Positions 28,405 to 37,085 of a stretch of 64,000 nt of DNA are shown in pieces. A program made the translations under genes and the position numbers. The DNA lies in contig NZ_CP065383.1 of NCBI RefSeq assembly GCF_015775515.1, positions 248,001-312,000 of the forward strand, read 5' to 3'. Position 1 is the first letter of the stretch. Each line of letters begins with the position of its first letter. The stretch comes from Atribacter laminatus (lineage in GTDB: Bacteria; Atribacterota; Atribacteria; Atribacterales; Atribacteraceae). Under the pieces are notes generated by a model. It saw only the letters and a program-made list of their open reading frames with translations. It was not told the origin of the DNA and made no database searches.

Positions 28405-29310
28405 CTACCTCACTTTTCCAATTAAATCATTAATATCAAAGATATTTTTTTGGACCAAATAAGTTTTGATACCTTCAATGATTTGAACAGCAGCCGAAGG
28501 ATCAATGAGATTTACCGATCCCAACGCAACTGCCTGAGCCCCGATAAGGAAATATTCAAGGGCATCTTCCGTTTTCATTATACCACCCATTCCGATGATC
28601 GGAAGTCGGGTTCTTTGTATTACATCATAGACCAGTTTAAGAGCCAACGGCTTAATAGCCGGCCCGGATAACCCAGCGGTTTTTCTGGAAAAAATATAGC
28701 TCTGATTTTCAACATCAATTGCTAAAGCTGGAAAGGTATTGGTAACACTCAGTATATCTACGCCTTCCTTTTCCATAAATTGAAGAACGTTATTCAGGTC
28801 ATCGGTATTAGGTCCTAATTTAACGATAAGGGGTTTTTGGATTTTCTGCCGCAAATTCTGAATGAGTTGGCATAAAACTTGACCATTAGACGAAAAACTT
28901 TCTCCACCTTGTTCGATATTAGGACAAGAAACATTCACCTCAATAGCATCAATCCGCTCTAATCCGTTCATCTTTTTGGCAATATCCGAATATTCTTCAA
29001 TGGTTTTTCCCCAAATATTGGCAATAATCTTGGTTTGAAAATTCTCTAAAAAAGGCAAGTCTTCTCGAAAAAAGCGGTCAAATCCTTTGTTTTCTAAGCC
29101 TATTGAGTTCATTATTCCCGCATAAGTTTCGTGAATACGAGGTGGCGGATTCCCCACCCAGGGAGTTGAGCTCAATCCTTTAAGAGTGAAAGCTCCAACA
29201 CGATCAAGATCTAAATAAGGAGCAATTTCTCGACCATACCCGGCAGTTCCTGAAGCTAAGATGATCGGGTTGGATAGGGTTAAATTTCCCAAGTGGACTT
29301 GGAGATTCAT
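28405..29310 (-). CDS. pyrD: Dihydroorotate dehydrogenase, class 1B catalytic subunit
   Basis: 301 residues. NPIILASGTAGYGRE, NSIGLENKGFD, EVNVSCPNIEQGG (with catalytic Cys) and the FMN phosphate loop IGMGGIMKTEDALEYFLIGAQAVALGS identify class 1B PyrD. It oxidises dihydroorotate and passes electrons through PyrK to NAD+. Its ATG overlaps the pyrK stop (ATGA), as expected for a heterotetramer made in equal amounts. This type suits an anaerobe, since it does not need quinone. Confidence 0.96.
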   Translation of the reverse strand: MNLQVHLGNLTLSNPIILASGTAGYGREIAPYLDLDRVGAFTLKGLSSTPWVGNPPPRIHETYAGIMNSIGLENKGFDRFFREDLPFLENFQTKIIANIWGKTIEEYSDIAKKMNGLERIDAIEVNVSCPNIEQGGESFSSNGQVLCQLIQNLRQKIQKPLIVKLGPNTDDLNNVLQFMEKEGVDILSVTNTFPALAIDVENQSYIFSRKTAGLSGPAIKPLALKLVYDVIQRTRLPIIGMGGIMKTEDALEYFLIGAQAVALGSVNLIDPSAAVQIIEGIKTYLVQKNIFDINDLIGKVR

Positions 29311-30080
29311 AGTTCAATTTCTCCTAATCGAAATACTGGGCCATCTTTACAAACATGGAAATATCCAGGTAGGCCTTTCTTTTTCACTGCACAACTTAGG
29401 CAAACACCGTATCCGCATCCCATTCGTGATTCGAGTGATACTTCTATCTGATTGGGTATAATGTCATCCATTTTTGCTAAAGTCTGAAACATTCCCTGTG
29501 GTCCACATGCATAAATTTTTGGAGCAGATTTTGATAAAGAATGTTGCTGACGCCAATTCTCAAAAGCGTCCAAAACTGTTCCACAATAGAAACCAGAAAA
29601 TTCCTCCTGGCAACTTATTACTAAAGGAATTGGAAGTTGAGAGAGGTATTCAATAAGGACTTTTTCTTCTTGACTTCGAATGCCGAAGAAAAATTGAAAT
29701 GGAACTTTTTTGTTGATAAAAATTTGGGCTAAAAAATAAAGGGGAACGAATCCACGACCTCCACCAATTAATAAAGCTTCTTTGGGATTTAACGAAAATC
29801 CATTCCCCAGAGGTCCAAGCAGATCGACCTGATCTCCAATCTCGAGCTGTGACAAAATTTGCGTTCCTCGACCAACAATTTCAAAAAGCAAACCAAATTG
29901 GTTTTCTTGACAAGCTAAAATTCCCAAGGGTCTTTTTAAAAAAGGGTCATAAGATGATCCAGTGGTAACCATCACGAATTGTCCAGGACTGGCGAGATGA
30001 GCAATGTCCTTTTCTTCCAGCCACAATTCAACAAAGGATGTTCCAAGGAATCTTTTTTGAACAATTTTGGCTCTTTTCAT
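29307..30080 (-). CDS. pyrK: Dihydroorotate dehydrogenase electron-transfer subunit
   Basis: About 257 residues. FLKRPLGIL and GPLGNGF lie in the FAD domain, LIGGGRGFVPLYFLAQI in the NAD domain, and MGCGYGVCLSCAV...HVCKDGPVF gives the CX4CX2C...C ligands of the 2Fe-2S cluster. ATG 30080 overlaps the pyrF stop (ATGA); the longer frame begins at a TTG (30095). It transfers electrons from PyrD to NAD+. Confidence 0.95.
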   Translation of the reverse strand: MKRAKIVQKRFLGTSFVELWLEEKDIAHLASPGQFVMVTTGSSYDPFLKRPLGILACQENQFGLLFEIVGRGTQILSQLEIGDQVDLLGPLGNGFSLNPKEALLIGGGRGFVPLYFLAQIFINKKVPFQFFFGIRSQEEKVLIEYLSQLPIPLVISCQEEFSGFYCGTVLDAFENWRQQHSLSKSAPKIYACGPQGMFQTLAKMDDIIPNQIEVSLESRMGCGYGVCLSCAVKKKGLPGYFHVCKDGPVFRLGEIEL

Positions 30081-31000
30081 CGAAAAAGTTCCCAAAATCT
30101 TTCTTGATAGTAAATCGCTCGTTCTCGAGCCTTTTTTTCAAATCCCACTCCGGATTCGTTGTTCAAATCTTCACGGTAGGCAAAAATCACATCGCGAGAT
30201 ACGTTAACAATTGCACCTAAACCATCATCTCGAAAGGCATTAGCCAGGGATTTAATATAACCTTTTTGAGCTCCTACTCCAGGAATTAAAAACAAAAGTG
30301 AAGGAAAATTGGTACGAAGTAGTTTCAAGTCATCAGGATAAGTCGCCCCAACGACAATTCCAATCGAACTGAATCCTGATTCACCGATCATTTTTTCTCC
30401 CAAGGCTTCTACCATCTGAGCAACTTTAACATAGACTTTTTCTGGACCCGAAACGTCCTGTACAGTAGGTGCGCTTCGGTTTGATGTTCGACATAACACA
30501 AAAATACCCTTGTCGGTTTTGCCTGCTTCATCTATAAAGGGTCTTAAGCCATCTTCTCCTAAATAGGGATTTATCGTTAAAGCATCAACCTTCCAAAAAG
30601 ATTCTATTTGACCACCTGGAAAAGAAACCGATGAGAGATATCCCCGTGCGTACGCAAGAGCAGTACTACTGATATCATTACGCTTTCCATCTAAAATGAT
30701 GATATATCCCAAGTTCCGAGCATGTTCAATAGTTGATTTTAAGGCTGACATTCCTGGAATCCCCAACATCTCATAAAAAGCCATCTGAATTTTTATCATA
30801 CCCACTGTGTCTTGGAGCTCATCTAGTAATTTATTATTGGTTAGGGTAACCGCTTGAGCCAGGGCTTCCCAGGTTTTTCCTTTTTCTTTCAGTTCTTGCT
30901 CAAGGATAAACCGGGGAAGATATTCAATATGGGGATCTAATCCAAGTACTAAGGGACCAAACTTTTGAATGCAGAGGCTTATTCTATCAGCAAAGTTCAT
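30077..31000 (-). CDS. pyrF: Orotidine 5'-phosphate decarboxylase, subfamily 2
   Basis: About 307 residues. VLGLDPHIEYLP and IILDGKRNDISSTALAYARGYL (catalytic Asp/Lys set) define the longer 'subfamily 2' PyrF. It converts OMP to UMP. A GTG at 31048 overlapping the pyrC stop would add 16 residues. I prefer ATG 31000, because GGAG lies 11 nt upstream and the product then begins in the conserved MNFADRI. Confidence 0.94.
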   Translation of the reverse strand: MNFADRISLCIQKFGPLVLGLDPHIEYLPRFILEQELKEKGKTWEALAQAVTLTNNKLLDELQDTVGMIKIQMAFYEMLGIPGMSALKSTIEHARNLGYIIILDGKRNDISSTALAYARGYLSSVSFPGGQIESFWKVDALTINPYLGEDGLRPFIDEAGKTDKGIFVLCRTSNRSAPTVQDVSGPEKVYVKVAQMVEALGEKMIGESGFSSIGIVVGATYPDDLKLLRTNFPSLLFLIPGVGAQKGYIKSLANAFRDDGLGAIVNVSRDVIFAYREDLNNESGVGFEKKARERAIYYQERFWELFR

Positions 31001-31044
31001 ACCATTTGGTTCTCCTTTACCATACTTCTTCTTTATACTTCTTA

Positions 31045-32328
31045 TCACGAAGGTCTCATCATTATTTTACCATTTACTATCGTTGCCACCGGCCATCCTT
31101 TTAACTGCCATCCATCAAAAGGACAATTTCTTCCTTTTGAGACAAATTCATTTACCTTGACCTCATGATGGGTATCCGGATCAAGTATGGTTATATCAGC
31201 ATCCATGCCAGTTTCTAAACTACCTTTTTTTATTAATCCTAAAAATTGAGCCGGATTGAAGCTAAGCAGTTTCCAAAAATCAAGCCAGTTGATGATTCCA
31301 TCTTCAATCAACGCCTTCGCATAGAGTGGGACTGCAATTTCCAAGTTGGAAATACCAAATGCAGCTTCATTAAAATCACCTTCTTTGTCCTCATGGGTAT
31401 GCGGAGCATGATCTGATGCTAAAATTTTAATAACTCCTCGCTGAATTCCTTCTTTTAAAGCAACAATATCGGTTTGATCCCGAAGGGGTGGTTTTACTTT
31501 GGCTTGATTCCCATATTGGAGAATGCTTTGATCATCAAGAAGAAGGTGATGTGGAGTGACATCGGAACTCACCTTAACTCCTTGGCCTTGAAACCATTCA
31601 ATTAACTTGACACTCATTGCCGTTGATAAATGGGTAAAATGAACAAGTGCCTCAGTCGAATGGGCAAGGACTAAATCTCTGGCTATGATCGAGTCTTCGG
31701 CAACTTTTGGTAAAGACCGGTATCCCATTTTAAACGCCATTTTTCCCTCATTGACTTGACCCTCTCCAGCAATATCAGTATCTTCTTCGTGCAGAATAAT
31801 AGGCATATGAAAATATTTTGAATAGGTCATGAGCCGATAAAGCAACAGGCTGTCTTTGACGCATTTTCCATCGTCGCTTAATGCTATTGCTCCGGCATTC
31901 TTCAAAAGCCCTACGTCGGTCATGGCTTTTCCTTCTAGTCCCAGACTGATTGCGGCAGTCAGAAAAACATTGACCAAGCCAATTTCACGAGCTCGGCTGA
32001 GAAGATAGGAAATCACTAAGGGAGAATCGATAGGAGGACGTGTATTAGGCATACATAGTACTGAGGTAAATCCACCCTTAATCGCTGCTCGAGATCCAGA
32101 TAAAAGATCTTCTTTCTTTTCTTCCCCGGGTTCGCGAAAATGAACGTGAATATTAATAAAACCCGGACCTACTAAACATCCACTGGCATTTATCACTTCT
32201 GCCTTTCCGTCATTTATCCCCGGTTCAATTTGAACGATGACACCATCATCTATTAATACATCGGCTTCTATGGTCCGATCCTTTTGGGGAAGAATTACAG
32301 TTCCATTTTTTATCAAGAGCTTATTCAT
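31045..32328 (-). CDS. pyrC: Dihydroorotase (class I)
   Basis: 427 residues. HVHFREPGEEKKED carries the HxH metal pair, CMPNTRPPIDS, HEED and HFTHLS carry further metal or substrate residues, and ASDHAPH carries the catalytic Asp. The class I, long form is typical of Gram-positives and thermophiles. It cyclises carbamoyl-aspartate to dihydroorotate. It starts 4 bp after pyrB and overlaps pyrF coding if the GTG start of pyrF is used. Confidence 0.95.
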   Translation of the reverse strand: MNKLLIKNGTVILPQKDRTIEADVLIDDGVIVQIEPGINDGKAEVINASGCLVGPGFINIHVHFREPGEEKKEDLLSGSRAAIKGGFTSVLCMPNTRPPIDSPLVISYLLSRAREIGLVNVFLTAAISLGLEGKAMTDVGLLKNAGAIALSDDGKCVKDSLLLYRLMTYSKYFHMPIILHEEDTDIAGEGQVNEGKMAFKMGYRSLPKVAEDSIIARDLVLAHSTEALVHFTHLSTAMSVKLIEWFQGQGVKVSSDVTPHHLLLDDQSILQYGNQAKVKPPLRDQTDIVALKEGIQRGVIKILASDHAPHTHEDKEGDFNEAAFGISNLEIAVPLYAKALIEDGIINWLDFWKLLSFNPAQFLGLIKKGSLETGMDADITILDPDTHHEVKVNEFVSKGRNCPFDGWQLKGWPVATIVNGKIMMRPS

Positions 32329-32332
32329 CCGT

Positions 32333-33256
32333 TCATCCCCCCAAGATAAGAGTTTCTAAAACTGCCATGCGGATGGCTAATCCACAGCTAACCTGTTCTT
32401 CAATCAGAGAACTTTCCTTTTCAACCAGAGATGAATCAATTTCTAATCCCCGATTTACCGGACCAGGATGCATGATTTTTTTCCAACGACCATTATTAGT
32501 ATTTTTTAGATTTTCTTTCAGACCAAAGAAGTGTGAATATTCTTTTGTGCTAGGGAAAAATCCCGCTTCCTGACGTTCTTTCTGGATGCGAAGCAAGTAA
32601 ACTACATTAGCTTGTCGGATCGCCTCCTCAACCGGATAAATAACCTGACCCTCTAACACCTCGATGCCTTTTGGAATGAGGGTTGGTGGACCAGAAAAAA
32701 TGATCTGACTTCCTAATTTTTTGAGTCCTATGCTTAGCGAACGGGCAACCCGACTATGCAGAATGTCTCCAATAATGGCTACCGTATTTCGGGTAAAATC
32801 TATTCCATCTCTTTTCATAGTGAGTAAATCAAGAAGGGCTTGAGTAGGATGTTCCCTCATGCCATCACCGGCATTGATTATATGAAAGGGCAGAAATTGT
32901 GAAATATAGAGTGGAATCCCACTAGATCGATGGCGAATAACCAAAGCATCGGCTTTCATCCGTGCCAGAGTCCGCACAGTATCACGGAAGCTCTCACCCT
33001 TATTTAAACTGCTCAATTCATTGGTAAAGTTTACAACCTCCATCCCTAAAAGTTTTCCGGCCATTTCGAAAGATACCCGTGTTCGAGTGCTCGCTTCAAA
33101 AAACAGGTTGATAAGATAATAACCAGACAATCGAGTTAACTTTTTTGGTGATTGCTCTAACCAATTTCGGTATTGATTTCCTTTCTCAAGAAGGATTTTG
33201 ATTTCTTCACCACTTAATTGATCAATCCCTAATAAGTGTTTATGTTTCCATTCCAC
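32333..33256 (-). CDS. pyrB: Aspartate carbamoyltransferase catalytic subunit
   Basis: 307 residues. FFEASTRTRVSFEMA is the carbamoyl-phosphate loop (STRT), SFRDTVRTL and HPTQALLDLLT complete the active site, and MHPGPVNRGLEI is the C-terminal signature. It is the first gene of the pyr run. No pyrI is beside it, so the enzyme is probably unregulated by a PyrI-type subunit. carA/carB are also absent from the window. The 5' leader contains the promoter/leader-ORF/terminator set at 33595-33724. Confidence 0.96.
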   Translation of the reverse strand: MEWKHKHLLGIDQLSGEEIKILLEKGNQYRNWLEQSPKKLTRLSGYYLINLFFEASTRTRVSFEMAGKLLGMEVVNFTNELSSLNKGESFRDTVRTLARMKADALVIRHRSSGIPLYISQFLPFHIINAGDGMREHPTQALLDLLTMKRDGIDFTRNTVAIIGDILHSRVARSLSIGLKKLGSQIIFSGPPTLIPKGIEVLEGQVIYPVEEAIRQANVVYLLRIQKERQEAGFFPSTKEYSHFFGLKENLKNTNNGRWKKIMHPGPVNRGLEIDSSLVEKESSLIEEQVSCGLAIRMAVLETLILGG

Positions 33257-33594
33257 TCCCCATTGACCCCCTTCTTTCTTATCAAGATTTAAATGAGTGA
33301 CGAATGAGTGGTGAGCTTAAAAATAATCACTCTCATCCTCACCTTCTCCCATCAAGGGAGAAGGAAATCTGACTCATCATTACGAGGAACGGAGTGACTC
33401 GGCAATCTCATGAGCTCAATCTTTATTCATTCCTCTCTTTGGACAGAGGGAGATGGTTCGGGATCCGATTTTTCAATTTTTAAATCTCCCTTATTCCCCT
33501 TTTGCTAAAGGGGGAGATTGGCTCTTGAGTTTATTTTCATCCTCACCGTTTTAATAGCTCATTTAAAAAAGACTATGGACAATGATTTTTTGGC
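33257..33594. repeat. pyrB leader segment containing intergenic repeats
   Basis: 338 bp with no ORF. Bases 33330-33365 contain TCACCTTCTCCCATCAAGGGAGAAGG, bases 33375-33412 a TCATTACGAGGAACGG...GGCAATCTC unit, bases 33480-33520 an AATCTCCC...GCTAAAGGGGGAGATTGG hairpin, and bases 33532-33546 the start of a TTTTCATCCTCAC unit. These are the shared repeat families. They lie between the leader terminator and pyrB. Confidence 0.6.
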
Positions 33595-33637
33595 AAAAAA
33601 AAGTCCACCTTTCCTAAAACCAGGATAAGATGGACTT
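33595..33637 (-). terminator. Intrinsic terminator upstream of pyrB (attenuator candidate)
   Basis: Read on the minus strand, AAGTCCATCTTATCC pairs with GGAAAGGTGGACTT (one mismatch and one bulge), and the stem runs into eight T (A's at 33595-33602 on the plus strand). No minus-strand protein gene other than a 21-codon leader ORF precedes it. It should therefore end a short transcript from the promoter at 33696-33724, or act as an attenuator about 340 nt before pyrB. Confidence 0.8.
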
Positions 33638-33679
33638 CTCAAATCGATTTTCTTTTTCCGCTTTCTTCTTTTCTAACAT
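33614..33679 (-). CDS. Putative 21-codon leader peptide
   Basis: ATG 33679 opens a 21-codon frame ending at TAG 33614-33616, in the loop of the terminator hairpin. The peptide is very Lys/Glu-rich in its first half (MLEKKKAEKENR) and ends in SWF. A ribosome finishing it would sit on the hairpin and could block it. There is no strong Shine-Dalgarno, only GGGTTG. It could be a true attenuator peptide or a chance frame inside a small RNA. Confidence 0.35.
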   Translation of the reverse strand: MLEKKKAEKENRFEKSILSWF

Positions 33680-33695
33680 ACTACAACCCTGAATA

Positions 33696-33724
33696 AGGAT
33701 ACTCATTTCAATGTTTCATGTCAA
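33696..33724 (-). promoter_or_regulatory. Strong promoter for the pyr leader transcript
   Basis: On the minus strand, a consensus -35 TTGACA (33719-33724), a 17-bp spacer, and -10 TATCCT (33696-33701). The predicted start is near 33689, giving a leader of about 95 nt to the terminator. It is the best minus-strand promoter I can see upstream of pyrB. Confidence 0.65.
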
Positions 33725-33759
33725 TTATTTTTAAGAGAATTTTTTGAGGCTGCCTTCTC

Positions 33760-33788
33760 TTGCCAGGGTCATAATTGAATGCTAATCT
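33760..33788 (+). promoter_or_regulatory. Putative promoter of the plus-strand xylulokinase gene
   Basis: TTGCCA (33760-33765), a 17-bp spacer, and TAATCT (33783-33788) lie 36 bp before the ATG at 33824. It diverges from the pyr leader promoter, with about 36 bp between the two -35 boxes. GGGAGGAGG before the ATG is a strong ribosome site. Confidence 0.45.
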
Positions 33789-33823
33789 TTATTAGCTGAA
33801 TACCTTTTGGGAGGAGGATTGCA

Positions 33824-35308
33824 ATGTCTTCTTTTATTGGAATCGACTTAGGAACTCAAAGCGTCAAAGTAGTTCTCTATGATGAGGCAGGGCATCTTCT
33901 ATCCTTGGCACAACGGGATTATCCCATTTTAACTCCACAATTAGGGTTTGCAGAACAAGAGCCTGAAGAATGGTGGAAGCAAACTTTTTCAGCATTACAG
34001 GAAGTCATTCATTCGGCTCCAAATCGAGAAATCAAAGCAGTAAGTTTTTCCGGTCAAATGCATGGTTTGGTCATGTTGGATAAAAATTATAAACCGGTTT
34101 GTCCGGCTATCATCTGGGCAGATCAAAGAAGCGAAAAAGAAGTTCATTTTATAAGAGAAAAACTGGGACCTCGTTTGGCTCCTATCGCCGGAAGTGATAT
34201 TGCTACTGGTTTTATGGCTGCTTCATTGTGTTGGATAAAAAAACACCGTCCTGAATCATACAAGAAAACTCACTGGGTTATGTTACCAAAGGATTATCTC
34301 AAAATAAAATTAGGGCTTGCGCCATCGTCAGATGTCGCCGATGCCGCCTCTACTCTTCTTTTTGATATCAATTCAAGAAACTGGTCGGAAGAAATCATCA
34401 ATAAGCTTGATTTGAAGCCTTCCTTATTTCCTCCCATTTTCGAATCAGCTCATATTATCGGATCAATATCATCTTCGGTTCAAAGAGAACTCGACATTTC
34501 TGGGGAAGCCTTGGTCATAGCCGGAGCTGGTGATCAACATTGTGCAGCTTTGGGAAATGGAATTATTAATGAAGGAGAGGTCCTTATCACCATAGGGACT
34601 GGTGGGCAAGTTTTTACCGCTATTCAAAAACCCATTGTTGATAGCCAGCTAAGAATTCATACCTTTTGCCACGCAGTGCCTCAAACCTGGCATTTATTGG
34701 GAGCATCACTTTGTGCTGGACTTTCCTTAAGTTGGTTTAAAAAATCCATTCTTGACAATAATCATTACACTTTCGATTATTCATCACTTGATGAAGAAGC
34801 CACCCGGGGAATAGCTGGAACCAATGGCTTGGTATTTCTCCCTTATTTAATTGGCGAAAGAACTCCCCACCGCGATTCATTAGCTCGAGGTGCTTTTATC
34901 AATCTACACCTCACCCATCAGCGAGGAGACATGGTTCGAGCTATTATGGAGGGAGTCAGTATGGCAATAAAAGACTCAGTGAGCATTTTTGAAGAACTAG
35001 GTATTCAAGGGAAGAAATTCATCTTTGCCGGTGGCGGGGCTAAAAGCCTGCTATGGAGATTGATTCTTTCTTCTTTCCTTGAGCATCCCCTTCAAAGCAC
35101 TAAAGTAAAGGAAGAGGCGGCTACTGGAGCCGCCATCTTGGCTATGGTGGGGAGTGGTCATTTTCAGAGCTTTAACGAAGCAGCTCAACAAATGATTCGG
35201 TATGATTCACCGGTCAATCCTCAAAATCAATGGTTTGAGATTTATAGAGAGAAATATCAAACCTATCGTTCTTTATATCCTGCCCTCAAACCCTTCTTTC
35301 CCCAATAG
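33824..35308 (+). CDS. xylB: Xylulokinase (FGGY family)
   Basis: 494 residues. GIDLGTQSVKVVLYDEAG, the near-invariant xylulokinase motif VSFSGQMHGLVMLD, IIWADQRS, GAGDQHCAALGNG and FIFAGGGAKSLLWR...EEAATGAAILA are all present. It phosphorylates D-xylulose with ATP to feed the pentose phosphate pathway. A strong GGGAGGAGG site precedes ATG 33824. It is monocistronic, divergent from the pyr leader, with no xylose isomerase or importer adjacent. Of the five FGGY kinases in the window it best matches true XylB. Confidence 0.92.
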   Translation: MSSFIGIDLGTQSVKVVLYDEAGHLLSLAQRDYPILTPQLGFAEQEPEEWWKQTFSALQEVIHSAPNREIKAVSFSGQMHGLVMLDKNYKPVCPAIIWADQRSEKEVHFIREKLGPRLAPIAGSDIATGFMAASLCWIKKHRPESYKKTHWVMLPKDYLKIKLGLAPSSDVADAASTLLFDINSRNWSEEIINKLDLKPSLFPPIFESAHIIGSISSSVQRELDISGEALVIAGAGDQHCAALGNGIINEGEVLITIGTGGQVFTAIQKPIVDSQLRIHTFCHAVPQTWHLLGASLCAGLSLSWFKKSILDNNHYTFDYSSLDEEATRGIAGTNGLVFLPYLIGERTPHRDSLARGAFINLHLTHQRGDMVRAIMEGVSMAIKDSVSIFEELGIQGKKFIFAGGGAKSLLWRLILSSFLEHPLQSTKVKEEAATGAAILAMVGSGHFQSFNEAAQQMIRYDSPVNPQNQWFEIYREKYQTYRSLYPALKPFFPQ

Positions 35309-35507
35309 ATTCTTAGGTCACATCGTGCCATAAATGAAAATGAAAATCCAAGATTCGACATGTCATGGTATGTCGCTACATTAATCGAGCATAATAAATT
35401 GCGACCCTACAGTTTCTTAAATCTTTTGTAGGGGCTTGATTGGTTATGGGCTTTCAAAGCAGTATTTTTGGATATTGCACACTACTTCATGACCTATGGT
35501 TTTATAT
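35309..35507. repeat. Short gap with palindromic repeats
   Basis: Bases 35357-35380 hold an inverted, slightly diverged copy of the GACATGCCATGGCATGTC palindrome ending in GCTACA. Bases 35385-35406 hold a degraded TGCAATTTATTGCA-type unit. Bases 35430-35452 hold AGGGGCTTGATT. The order is the reverse of the array at 40083-40172, as if the whole block were copied in inverted orientation. Confidence 0.65.
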
Positions 35508-36452
35508 TCAGGAACGAAAACTATTGGAAATATTTTCAATGCGGTTGAATAGATCGTCAGTAATATCAACATGAAAAACCTCGGCAATCACTTGAGTCCA
35601 CCCATGAATAAAGTATATCCACCCATCTTCAACGGTCAGATTTTTCTTTTCTTTTTGGCGGAGTGCTTGGTGCATAAAGAGGAGGTCACCTCGATAATTA
35701 ATCTCCCATACTAAGCTATTTTGAGGAAATTCACATTGATCAGAAAGCGGTGACCCTGGTCGATCTTTTCCTAAACCGGTCGCGTTAACAATAAGAGAAA
35801 AGGGTTTTAATTTTTTTAAAATATTATCATTAACAGTTACCTCAGGACAATGATGGTACTCAATAGGTGCCGCAGGACAGAGCTGTTTCATAATTTCTTT
35901 CATCGATTCCAATCGTGGGGTACTTCGATTGGCAACATACATTTTTGATGGGATATTTGTCCCTTTGTTTTTATCAAAGAGATAAGCAGCCATCGCTCGG
36001 GCACTTCCTCCAGCACCCATGATAAACACCTCACCACCGTGGTCATGCCAAAAATTTTTCGGCACAAAAGCTTCTAACGCTAAGCCACTCGATATTGGAT
36101 CTTTGGCATGTCCTGCTAATCGACCATCTTTTTTAGAAATTGAGGAAAGCTCTCCAAAGGCTTGAGCATAGGGATCAAGAAAATCAAATAAATCCTTGCA
36201 GGCATTATACAAATCAATTTTATGGGTGGTTACCAATGCTCCTGAAGAAAGAGGGTCGTCTTTTATAAAGGAAACTGCTTTACGGTAATCTTCTTCTGGT
36301 GCATGAATGGTAATATCAATTCCTTTTAGGACGGCTCCATCTAAACCCAACTCTTTTGCCCACAAGGGGAAAAGCTTCATAATGGAAGACTTTTCAGTAG
36401 TGACACCGATAAAATACATGGTGGGTTGTGTAGCCTTATCAGGCAATTTCAA
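35508..36452 (-). CDS. Shikimate dehydrogenase-like (AroE family) NAD(P)-dependent dehydrogenase
   Basis: 314 residues. TMYFIGVTTEKSSIMKLFPLWAKELG, ALVTTHKIDLYNAC (substrate Lys) and a Rossmann motif MGAGGSARAMAAYLF, followed by VNATGLGKDRPGSPL, give the AroE plan. In true AroE the substrate motif is SVT.P.K; here it is VTTHK, so it may be a sugar- or quinate-type relative. It starts at TTG 36452 with GGGGG upstream, 12 bp after the cupin isomerase gene. As the last gene of a sugar-kinase module it is more likely catabolic than aromatic biosynthesis. Confidence 0.8.
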   Translation of the reverse strand: MKLPDKATQPTMYFIGVTTEKSSIMKLFPLWAKELGLDGAVLKGIDITIHAPEEDYRKAVSFIKDDPLSSGALVTTHKIDLYNACKDLFDFLDPYAQAFGELSSISKKDGRLAGHAKDPISSGLALEAFVPKNFWHDHGGEVFIMGAGGSARAMAAYLFDKNKGTNIPSKMYVANRSTPRLESMKEIMKQLCPAAPIEYHHCPEVTVNDNILKKLKPFSLIVNATGLGKDRPGSPLSDQCEFPQNSLVWEINYRGDLLFMHQALRQKEKKNLTVEDGWIYFIHGWTQVIAEVFHVDITDDLFNRIENISNSFRS

Positions 36453-36464
36453 TCCAATTCCCCC

Positions 36465-37031
36465 TTATTTATTTTTCCGTTTTGGGTTGTCGATAACTGT
36501 AACCTTCCCATCAATTTCAACGACCAATTTTGGATAACCTTGTTCTTCAATAGTGGCGTAATCATGACCGGCATCGGCAGGGAAAATACAATAAAAGACT
36601 AACAACTCCTTTCCAACATTCATGGTACGGTGCGACCAATTGGGGGGAATATAGGAAGCTGAACCAGGGAACATTTCTAAAACTTCACAATCACCATCGG
36701 TAGATTCCATAATCAATCTCCCCTGCCCTCGCAAACAAAAGTAAATTTCGGCAGTGCTAAGTTTTTCATGATAATGTCCTTTGGTTAGGAAATATTCATT
36801 TCCGATTTTTCCCGGATAAATAATGGTCGTGCAGTGGCCTAAGTGTCCCTGCTCTTCAGGTACATCAGCATAAATCACTTCATAAACCATTGGATCACCC
36901 TTCTGGATCAATTCTTCAGCAGCCTGGGTATCGTAAAACATGTTTTTCACGTCGCTGACTTTGCGAATTATTCGTTTACCAGGATCCAGCGTCCCTGATT
37001 CAAAATTAATTACGACATTATAAGGTTTCAT
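36465..37031 (-). CDS. Cupin-type glucose-6-phosphate isomerase (cPGI)
   Basis: 188 residues from ATG 37031, preceded by GGAAGG. TKGHYHEKLSTAEIYFCLRGQGRLIME and PGSASYIPPNWSHRTMNVG are the two cupin motifs with the metal ligands (His, His, Glu, then His) of the archaeal/thermophile cPGI family. It interconverts aldose and ketose 6-phosphates, classically glucose-6-P and fructose-6-P. It sits between an FGGY kinase and an AroE-like dehydrogenase, so it may handle the phosphorylated product of that kinase. Other cupin sugar isomerases are possible. Confidence 0.85.
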   Translation of the reverse strand: MKPYNVVINFESGTLDPGKRIIRKVSDVKNMFYDTQAAEELIQKGDPMVYEVIYADVPEEQGHLGHCTTIIYPGKIGNEYFLTKGHYHEKLSTAEIYFCLRGQGRLIMESTDGDCEVLEMFPGSASYIPPNWSHRTMNVGKELLVFYCIFPADAGHDYATIEEQGYPKLVVEIDGKVTVIDNPKRKNK

Positions 37032-37085
37032 ACAAATCCTTCCTTTCTGAACTGAGTACAAATGATAACGGATTCTATAATCATT

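Noticed and set aside
33595-33724. PyrR-binding attenuator
   Set aside because: I cannot see the conserved PyrR RNA motif or an antiterminator, and no pyrR gene is present here, so I only call a leader/terminator.
36465-37031. Longer start for the cupin isomerase at 37061
   Set aside because: The internal ATG at 37031 has GGAAGG at the right distance and gives the usual N-terminus.
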